Assembly: GCA_911728435.2 (NCBI GenBank) | Contig: OU452202.1 | Coordinates: forward strand, 15,045,135-15,109,134 | DNA length: 64,000 nt | Source: Apoderus coryli | Lineage: Eukaryota; Arthropoda; Insecta; Coleoptera; Attelabidae | Reading direction: 5' to 3' | In this document: one piece after another, positions 56,740 to 64,000 of the stretch | Layout: each line of letters opens with the position of its first letter | How positions within the stretch are numbered: position 1 is the first letter of the stretch | The notes under the pieces: generated by a model | What the model was told of the DNA's origin: nothing | The model's database searches: none | What the model saw: only the letters and a program-made list of their open reading frames with translations | Made by a program: the position numbers and the translations under genes

Positions 56740-57690
56740 AATGATGAGTCGCCCTCTTACCAGATTCGTTTGAAAGCTGTAGCTACGACTAGAAGCAAAA
56801 TCCTCTTCTGATCAGCTCGTCTGCTGCGTATTCTACCAATCTGAGATGATTGACAGTTTGTCTGAGACTTTCCTCGCTCTCCAGAGTATAATTCGTTCTG
56901 CTATCTTAGACATGACCGTAGTGTAGACTTCTGTATCACATTGACGCTGTTAGTGACCGTCACTATTCCTTTGATTGCCTTGATGTTGGAGCCGTGTGGA
57001 TCAGGTGTTTTCCGTAGGTCTTCATTTTCCACAATTTGTTGCCCAATACTTCATGTGAACTTTCGACCCTGCGTCTCCAATTTCTCATCGTCCGTCATCG
57101 GGGTAAACGTTTTCCACACTACTCACTTTCAAGGCAAATACTTCTGCCTTCTAACCTTCCAAGATGTGTGCAAACAATCCTGACATATGGGTCATGGGCG
57201 GCACCCACTTTGCACATAGCTTGCGCATACCCAAATGTTCGTGTAAAATATCTTTACAATGTCAGCTAGCTCGGGCACCTTCAATTTGCGATCGTTCATA
57301 ACCAATTTGGGAATTTTTTTGACGTTTCCTTGAATAACAGCCTCATTTGGCGTCCACTGCGCTCTGCATCATTTAAATTCAGCAATCCACTTCTCTACCA
57401 TTTGTCTCGATGGAGCAGAGTTCGGGTAATGTTTAAGAAGCCATTATTTGGTTTCGACCGTATTTTGTGTCATCAAAAAGCAATGTTTTATCAAAATTCG
57501 AAATTCACTTTTTTCCGTTTTTTTTTCAATAACAAAGGTGGCTTCACACAAAATGCTATAACTCACCAATCAATAGTCAGATTGCTGTCAAATTCATACA
57601 CTTATCGTTTGAAGGTTAGTACTAAATAAAAATCATATGGAAAAAATTCTAGAAACGCCATCTATGTGTCATCCTACGGACTTATTGACA
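56740..57690 (-). pseudogene. Mariner transposase relic (copy B)
   Basis: The minus strand reads WLLKHYPNSAPSRQMVEKWI, AEFK, NEAVIQGNVKKIPKLVMNDR then KLKVPELADIVKI and a damaged HEHLGMRKLC.KWVP. This is the mariner N-terminal helix-turn-helix pair and linker. The following DNA has many stops and no clear DDD motif. The 5' non-coding end at 57500-57690 is shared with 15215, 21085 and 50404. Confidence 0.65.
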
Positions 57691-58589
57691 ATTGCATTAA
57701 GCTGGTGGAGATAGACGCTGTCGTCTGGGGCTTGCGTATCGATTTCTCTTTGAATCTTCCTCTTAATTTGTACACTATACACTATGTAATCGAGTTTGAT
57801 TCTGCTATTTTAATCTTCAAAAATTGGCAATTACAAATTTTAATTTCAACATCCAACAAGCGTTACTATATTTGCCGAGATGAAACAATAAAAGTTCATT
57901 CGCAGACTTTATGGTTGCCAACAAATTTAGCACTATTCGATCCCATAAATAAATGTAATAATAAAATCGATGAATAGGTTCACGTTTGAGAAGCCTGAAC
58001 AAGTTTTCTGTTAACGACAAGTTATCAGCAAACATCTGTGTTGAACTCATTTTTGGCAATACATCAAAATGGTTAAAAATAAATCATAATTAAAATACTG
58101 TTGTGCCTGGAATATGATGGAAGTGTAATTATTGTTTTGTGTATAATACCTTTAAAATGATTTGGGTTTGAGAATATAATTAAAATTATACAGAATGTCC
58201 TCGGTGTTTTCGCCCAGAAACTGGCGTAACCTTGACGGACTAGCAACAAACTAAGAATATTGTAAATATATGTGATTGTGGAAAATAAAAGGATCTCTTT
58301 GCTAAGGATTTGTGTGCGTGTATTATACAATTACATCTGGACTTCAGGATTTGATTTGCCAGCACTTTGTGTGGCAGCCATCGTAATGCGCTTTGTGCAC
58401 TGATCAAAAGTAATTTTCTCCACCTCTTTTCCTTCACAACATTTCGTAACCGTTCTAATAGTGCGGCGAAGTATTCCCCGGGAGTCCTTATGTATCCTTA
58501 TGAAATCGTGGCCATGCGCTTTGTAGCTTACATCTTTGGAGACGGTATACCCTTTTTGTGGAATGCAGCATTAACTCTATCTCAATGAT

Positions 58590-58690
58590 GAAGCATCCTG
58601 TCCTCGGTCAAGTGAATCTCTGCCTTGTTTGAAGAGTTTCAACCACTTGTAAGCCATGATTTTACCAGGGCATCCCCACATATTCTAAAA
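58590..58690 (-). pseudogene. Mariner-type helix-turn-helix scrap
   Basis: The minus strand reads AYKWLKLFKQGRDSLDRGQD, matching the second helix-turn-helix of mariner transposases (W...F..GR.S..D). No further domain can be followed with confidence to the left. Confidence 0.45.
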
Positions 58691-58968
58691 TGATCTGACT
58701 ATAGATTTTTCTTACGAATTGACTTGTTTGATCGTGAATAAATCTGTATATAATAACCTAGTTTTATGTTTTTTATACTCCTGAGTCAACAGTGCAGGAA
58801 GGATGTAGATGTAGATTCCTTAGATCCTCCACATTTTCGACAGGAGTAGGAGCAGGAGGCAAAAATCCAGTGGGTTTAAATGCGGGGATCGTGCAGGTCA
58901 TAAGTGAGGTCCACCTCAACCAATCCAGCGATTTGAACCCGACTAGAATGCGATGGTGCACCAGCGTA

Positions 58969-60383
58969 CAGGGTGAGCAAAACTCGATGTCCCAGCTCTG
59001 TTAAGAGAAAATGAAAAACGATAGACAAATTCTGAAAAGAGATTCTTAAATGGGATTAAGTAAGCTCCATTTTGACGCACATTTGATTTTGTTTCCAAAT
59101 TTGGACGTCAGCAACTTTTTTTTCCTGAAGCATACCTATATTTTTATATAGTTCAAAAGAGCTAATTTTTCTAAGCAACTTTTGTAAAGAAAAAAGTTTG
59201 CTATCTTCATTCGTTAAAAAATTAAATCCTAATTTGTAGGAAAAACTATTATGAAAAATGTCACAACTTTTAAACAAGTAGGCTTTGCAAACAAACTGCA
59301 ATTATATCTGTCAATAATAAAACTAATGGTTGACAAATAGTTTTATCGTCATTTAATGTGTGCATTTTATGTTAAATGTTTACGCATAACGAAAAAATTG
59401 ACATGTTATTTGTCAATCCAATTGAAAACGGGAGGACATTTTGGCATTAACTTTGGTGTGGTATTATTAACGGACATTTAATTGCTCCATACTTTTACGA
59501 AGGTGTTTTATGCAGTGAAAAATATTTGCAATTTCTTCAAGAGCAACTTTCTGTGCTTCTCGAAAATGTGCCCTTGCCGTTACGAGCAAATATGTTTTTC
59601 CAGCATGACGGGGCGGCGCTCCAAGCAAGAATTGCTAACACATAACTTAGAGCATTTAAAGGAAAAAATTAGAAATGCATGCAATGAACTCTCAAGAGAA
59701 ATGTTATGTAAGGCCTCAGGAAGAGAAGTAAGGAGGAGATTAAATAAGCGTTTACAACTAGGACGTGGTCACATTGAAAATTTGTTGTAGTGATTGATTT
59801 CCTATAATTAATTAGGAGTAACCTATAGTATTACTATGTTTAATTCTGTGGTAATAATAGTTACTATTAAATAATATCATCTGTTTTTGTAGTGTTTAAT
59901 AAGTAATTATTATTAACAACCGATGGATATACGTATCTTCTCTCTTGACAGAATATCAAATGTTTGACTTATATTAGAAATTATCACACGAATACTATTT
60001 GTCAACCATTAGTTTAAGTATTGACAGATATAATTGCAGTTCCAATGCCTACTTGTGTAAAAGTTGTGACGGTTGCGAATTTTGCATATTAGTTTTTTCT
60101 ACACATATGCTTATAATTTTTTAACAAATGAAGGTAGCACATTTTTTTCTTTAGAAAAGTTGTTTAGAAAAATTAACTCTTTTGAACTATGCAAAATATA
60201 GGTATGTTTCTGGAACAAAAAGTTGATGACATCATGTACTTCAGTTTCCAAACTTGGAAACAAAATGAAATATGGGTTAAAATGGAGCTTACTTAATCCT
60301 ATTTAAGAACCTCTTTTCCGAATTTTTCTATCGTTTTTCATTTTCTCATAACAGAGCTGGGACATCGAGTTTTGCTCACCCTG
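58969..60383 (+). mobile_element. Nested mariner-class transposon, 1415 bp
   Basis: Ends CAGGGTGAGCAAAACTCGAT are inverted copies flanked by TA (58967-58968 and 60384-60385). The arms are about 380 bp (to about 59350 and from about 59995) with few differences. It sits inside the coding region of an older mariner-like gene. A partial transposase on the plus strand lies between the arms. A deletion derivative is at 22890-23393. Confidence 0.9.
59468..59790 (+). pseudogene. Transposase relic of the nested element
   Basis: Across two frames one reads GHLIAPYFYEGVLCSEKYLQ then FLQEQLSVLLENVPLPLRAN and MFFQHDGAALQARIANT, which holds the second catalytic Asp. The reading then jumps to LKEKIRNACNELSREML, VRRRLNKRLQLGRGHIENLL and stop at 59788-59790, the normal C-terminus. 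The intervening WP.RSPDLTPLDFFLWG block with the third acidic residue has been deleted, so the copy is catalytically dead. Confidence 0.85.
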
Positions 60384-60704
60384 TACATAAACCACATTAC
60401 ATTTCTTATTGCCAATGGTACGTTTTTCAGAAATCCAGGAAGCGTGTGTTCCATAAAGTCGCAATTTACCTCTCCGGTAAGTCTTTTTGGTAAAAATACG
60501 GATCCAATGAAGCAGTAACCCACAATTCCATTCCAAACGGTCATATTTCAAAGAAATCGGCAAGGAATTTACAAAAAAAAACTATAACACCTTGATCTTG
60601 GAAACAATGCATTTCCGGACGTATGTTTATGGAACATTTTTTTGGATAAAATGACCTGAAAAATCACCCCCTTGAATATTTCCGCGTCTTTCTGAAACAC
60701 CCTC

Positions 60705-61244
60705 TATAAAGAAATCTGATGTTTGATTTTATAAAGAATTTTTTTGGTATCGATAATTATTCACTCAAAAAAATTATCTTTTTGTTTTCAAATTTCTAAA
60801 TAAGTAAAAATTCTTCCATGTCTCCATGCGGTATTAGAAAATAACACACGTTGCTACGTCTATACACGTCCTCAAAAAAGTCTGTCTATACGTTATGTCC
60901 CGAAACACCACATCATGCATATTTAAACTAACTTAGTGTATTTATGTACTTGAATGACCTTTGCAAGGTCAAGCCCTTTATTGTTGTTTTAGGTAGAAAT
61001 CAGATTTTTCTAGTCTACCCAAATCAGTTGTTATTTTGAAAAGGTTTCTTTCATGGATTTGTGTATTTTTCATTCTCATATTCTTTCAACACACTTGTTA
61101 TGGGTATTCATGTTCGTATATACATAATATTATATCGATAGATTGCCCAATTTCCTGCGTGAAATGCCTGCTTTTTATGGCATCTGTTTCTCATATAATA
61201 GAAACAGATTAGTTTGGATTTCTTAACATTTTGAATTTGAAATA
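60705..61244. other. No gene recognised
   Basis: AT-rich sequence between two transposons with no coding or repeat signal that I can support. Confidence 0.4.
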
Positions 61245-62257
61245 GGGTAAAGTAGGGTATATTCGTGATGATTTTCCTTTTTTTCGCTGGAGAGTAATGC
61301 AAATAACATGCGTTGTTGCTACAATTGTGAGGGACTAACACCCAATAGTTATTCTTGAGATTTATGTATTTTTTTATGACGAAACTTAGAAAATTACTTA
61401 AAAAAACATTCAAATGACTGTCCTAGTCAAGGAAAGGTAATTTCATGACTAGGATATGTAATTTCGTGTTATGGGGTAGGTTTATTCGTGATACTACAAT
61501 TAATGCTAAAAATTGGTAGGTAAGATTTTATTAACAGTTACATTGTATCATTAACGCATAACATCTTATTCTGAGTCACCACTGGTATTTCCAGTGCATC
61601 GATTGCACATTAAAACAATTTCTTCGTCAGATGCTTGACATTTTAAGTGATATCGTCCCAAACAGTAGTAACATTGTATCCACTGTGCTCCATTTTTTTT
61701 CTTACAATTTAATGTGTAATAACCTTTCCTTTAGTTTAGGTTTGTAGTCTATTATAAACATAACATTATCTAAAAATATGGAATAATTTTACTGCACACA
61801 AAAAAAGATATTTAACATTGAATGACCCTTGTATTTTTAATGTATTCAACGCATGAAAAATATTGTAACAAACAAGCTCCACGGAATAAGCAATTACGGT
61901 AAAATTAAGTCAAAATTTGTTAATTATTGTGTACAGGAAGATTACTCATCTAAAATACTATAGATTAATGTAAATTTCAATATCTCAGCTTTCAATTATT
62001 CCTGTTATTCCTTTCCTGTAGATCGCTTCCCAGTTGCAAAACCCGCCAAAAATCACAACGTAATAAGCACTACATGTAAACAAAGTTTTCTAATGCCTGG
62101 AATATTCGTGACATAGAAACGCGACAGATTGCATCATCTAGTAGGAACATACACTTACTACTATCCGAGATGTCATCCATCTAAAGCAAAAGATAACTTG
62201 CTGACAAATTTTCATAATTCTATCACGAACTTACCTATATCATACCTTACTTTACCC
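61245..62257 (-). mobile_element. Pogo-like transposon relic
   Basis: The left end GGGTAAAGTAGGGTATATTC and the right end (on the minus strand GGGTAAAGTAAGGTATGATA) are inverted copies; the left one is preceded by TA. TTCGTGAT follows in both arms. GGGTAAAGT.GGGTA ends are seen in insect pogo/Tigger-like elements. A zinc-finger-like transposase C-terminus lies inside on the minus strand, but the DDE domain is deleted. Confidence 0.65.
61566..61705 (-). pseudogene. Pogo/jerky-like transposase C-terminal zinc-binding tail
   Basis: The minus strand reads KKNGAQWIQCYYCLGRYHLK then CQASDEEIVLMCNRCTGNTS and GDSE before a stop at 61566-61568. The W..C..C....H..C and C..C spacing is the PHD/RING-like tail found in many insect pogo-class transposases. 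Only the last 45 or so codons survive. Confidence 0.7.
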
Positions 62258-62519
62258 TGTTTGTTCCTTAAGTAACATATTCGCGTATCTAAAAATTATA
62301 ATGATCATAATACGTCTTAAATACAGGGTTCGCACAAATTAATTCATATAAATTTTTAGAAAAAGTGACGAATTTTTTCCAACTTAATTTTTTTTACGCG
62401 AGTTTATTCATAATTAACGTACACCTCGTTTAGAAAATATGATTTTTTAAATTTTCAACCCCTGAAATAATACTTGCTCTATACACCAATAGTCAACAAA
62501 AATAATAGGAATGTAAAAG

Positions 62520-62965
62520 AATGTGTTTGGTGACATCTAGTTTTTGTTGGTAGTACGCCGAGCGAACAACAATTCACTATATCGACTGCTTGGGAGGTCC
62601 TGGCCCCATAAAGCACAACTACCAACATATAGATGCGCCGATACTCCCTTTAGCGGGACGCCTATATTAAAAATGGGCTCTTGTTTAACAAAACAAGACT
62701 TAATTCCGAGAGTTTGTCTGTCAGCCACTATACTTTCACCAGACGGCCGTTTCGTCGATCCGCTACTCATCAGTGGTGATCGGTCAGTAGTTGACAGCCA
62801 AACTCTCGTAAATACTGTGGTATATACCCCACATGCTAGAGAGATGTAAACGAATGTCGTGGATCGGCGAAACGGCCGTCTGGTGAAAGTATAATGGTTG
62901 ACAGACAAACTCTCGAAATTAAGTCTTGTTTTGTTAAACAAGCCCATTTCTAAAAATAATGGTAA
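62520..62965. mobile_element. Hammerhead-bearing foldback element, copy 2
   Basis: It begins near TTTGGTGACATCTAG and has TAGATGCGCCGATACTCCCT followed by an inverted repeat. The left arm (62668-62760: CTTGTTTAACAAAACAAGAC, GAGAGTTTGTCTGTCA, CACCAGACGGCCGTTTCG) is repeated inverted at 62860-62950. The left arm carries a minus-strand hammerhead; in the right arm the GAAAC half is present but CTGATGA is lost. The same architecture is seen at 16307-16625. Frames crossing it on both strands come from the repeat and are not genes. Confidence 0.65.
62737..62778 (-). ncRNA. Minimal type I hammerhead ribozyme
   Basis: Minus strand order: CACCA, CTGATGA, stem II GTAG/CGAC (one mismatch, loop CGGAT), GAAA, CG-GC-CG for stem III, then TC and TGGTG. 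CACCA and TGGTG give a 5-bp stem I. All invariant bases of the hammerhead core are present, with cleavage expected after the C of TC. The stem III loop is only two bases, which is tight; dimeric folding across two units is an alternative. Relationship to 16494-16536 is clear from the shared GGATC..CGAAACG...CGTCTGG sequence. Confidence 0.65.
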
Positions 62966-63187
62966 AGTAACGGAACGTGCGATTATTTTCAAAATGGTAC
63001 ATTTTTAAAAGAAAAGAAATTTTATTATTGTGCCCTACGTTACTCGCTATAACTGCTGCGTTATTGAGCACATCAGATCAGTGCTTTGCCCTTACCGATG
63101 ACTTTCCCCGTCATGTGTTCATCCTAAACTAACCCAACTACCTACTTTATTCCAAAACTATAAATAAAAAAGTAAAAATAATAATTA

Positions 63188-64000
63188 CGAGGGTTGCCTT
63201 TTATATTTCGGGATCTGGCAACCCTGGTGTTGCAATCTGGCAACTGACAGCTCTATCGCAAAGTTGGACATTTTTGAGGTTATACGTACTCAGAACGTTT
63301 TGACATACGAGCGCTATTTGTGTTGTTTACAGTAACTTAAAAGATTCATCTTGGCCCAAAAATGGAATTAAATCGTGAACATTTTCGTGCGATTATTTTT
63401 TACAACTTTCGACGTGGATTAACTCAGTAACAGTGCATGGATGAACTTAATTCAATTTTTGGCGATGAAGCTCCATCAAGGACCAGTGTTTATCGATGGT
63501 ATGGTGAATTTAATCGTGGTCGTAGTTCACTTCAAGACGAATTTCGTGAAAGTCGTCCAAAATCAGTTGTTGTTCCGAAAAACATTGATGCTGTGCGCGA
63601 ACTGATATTGCAAGATCGTCATGTGACCTATCAAGAGATTGAGACAACCTTAGGCATTAGTGGGATCAGCATACATTCAATATTGCATAAACATTTGACT
63701 GTCAAAAAAATTTATTCGCGTTGGATCCCACACAGTTTGTCAATCGCTCAAAAAGAGGCTTGTGTCGATTGGTCGAAAGAAATGCTCAAAAAATACGATC
63801 GTGGTGCTTCGAAACACGTCTATAATCGTGGATTTGCGCGTATGAGCCCGAAAGTAAACAGCAGTCGACTGTATGGGTGTTTCAAGATGAGCCAAATCCA
63901 ACAAAAGTTGTTCGCGCACGAAGCACTTCCAAGCAAATGGTCGCCTGTTTTTTCGAAAAAACTGGACATGTCGCAACCGTACCACTAGAACAACGCAGAA
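63188..64000 (+). mobile_element. Mariner element, 5' part, runs off window
   Basis: The left terminus CGAGGGTTGCCTTTTATATT follows TA at 63186-63187. About 170 bp of leader precede the transposase start at 63362. The right end is beyond the window. Confidence 0.85.
63362..64000 (+). pseudogene. Mariner transposase, inactivated, 3' end outside window
   Basis: ATG at 63362 opens MELNREHFRAIIFYNFRRGL then TQ and an in-frame stop at 63428-63430. After it come the first helix-turn-helix, SRTSVYRWYGEFNRGRSSLQ for the second, SVVVPKNIDAVRELI, and GISIHSILHKHLTVKKI then RWIPHSLS, all in one frame. At about 63825 a short deletion removes the residues around the first catalytic Asp (TGDE block) and shifts the frame; the frame one step over continues with QSTVWVFQDEPNPTKVV and KQMVACFFEKTGHVATVPLE. 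The stop, deletion and frameshift make it dead, but the small number of lesions suggests recent activity of the family. Confidence 0.92.

Larger units (their letters stand above)
58773..60704 (-). pseudogene. Older mariner-like transposase, split by insertion
   Basis: On the minus strand from about 60544, TVWNGIVGYCFIGSVFLPKR then LTGEVNCDFMEHTLPGFLKN and VPLAIRNVMWF match the segment after the first catalytic Asp of IS630/mariner transposases. The insertion at 58969-60383 then interrupts. On the other side GAPSHSSRVQ continues the next block, and PTPVENVEDLRN further on resembles the C-terminal helix. The right terminus, GAGGGTGTTTCAGAAAGACG on the minus strand, ends at about 60704 next to TA. 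It is inactive. Confidence 0.75.

Noticed and set aside
58773..58961. Independent 62-codon minus-strand gene
   Set aside because: The region is the decayed continuation of the older mariner-like transposase interrupted by the insertion at 58969.
62537..62992. Overlapping frames of 101 and 151 codons on both strands
   Set aside because: Both cross the hammerhead foldback arms and contain translated inverted repeat; no protein motif is present.

Overview
The window is AT-rich eukaryotic DNA, almost certainly from an arthropod and most probably an insect. It carries many Tc1/mariner/IS630-class transposon relics, jockey/CR1-like LINE fragments, TA-flanked foldback elements and MITEs, short exon-like segments with GT/AG borders, and no dense gene packing, operons or bacterial features. 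The order cannot be fixed from the sequence alone.

Layout. Positions 1-871 are a foldback element whose right end lies 114 bp before the start codon of the best host-gene candidate. That candidate is two coding exons (986-1028 and 1702-1775) that join in phase into 39 codons with a charged, helical segment. No third exon was found, so most of the window may be a repeat-filled intron or intergenic DNA; a second weak first-exon candidate lies at 16108-16133. From 2.9 to 9.2 kb there is a foldback element, a LINE reverse transcriptase broken by a palindromic element, and a TA-flanked element holding a transposase relic. From 12.4 to 23.4 kb there are LINE 3' ends, mariner relics, several MITEs and a hammerhead-ribozyme-bearing foldback. 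A 2.4-kb transposon at 25079-27481 contains a giant hairpin with roughly 0.6-kb arms. From 28 to 42 kb there are MITEs, a Tc1 relic, a degenerate tandem array of about 130-bp units, a LINE end, an ACGT-rich element, a 1.1-kb perfect-style foldback and an IS630/mariner relic. From 42.5 to 45.5 kb there is a hammerhead-like hairpin, a DDE transposase tail and a transposon containing a GC-rich unit in tandem. From 47 to 64 kb there are a cysteine-rich element, a hAT fragment inside a mariner, tRNA-like SINE pieces, a second copy of the palindromic element, a nested mariner-in-mariner, a pogo-like element, a second hammerhead-bearing foldback, and the 5' part of a dead mariner running off the window edge.

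How the parts relate. No intact, complete transposase was seen; frames are broken by stops, frameshifts or internal deletions. Several non-autonomous elements share ends with these families, so the window records repeated rounds of insertion, nesting and internal deletion. The most unusual signals are the two near-canonical minimal type I hammerhead ribozymes (minus strand, near 16.5 kb and 62.75 kb) embedded in related foldback elements, the giant hairpin at 25-27 kb, and two families of non-autonomous elements with GC-rich or GGGAAAAAAGT hairpins. Everything here was read by eye; percentages of identity are estimates.
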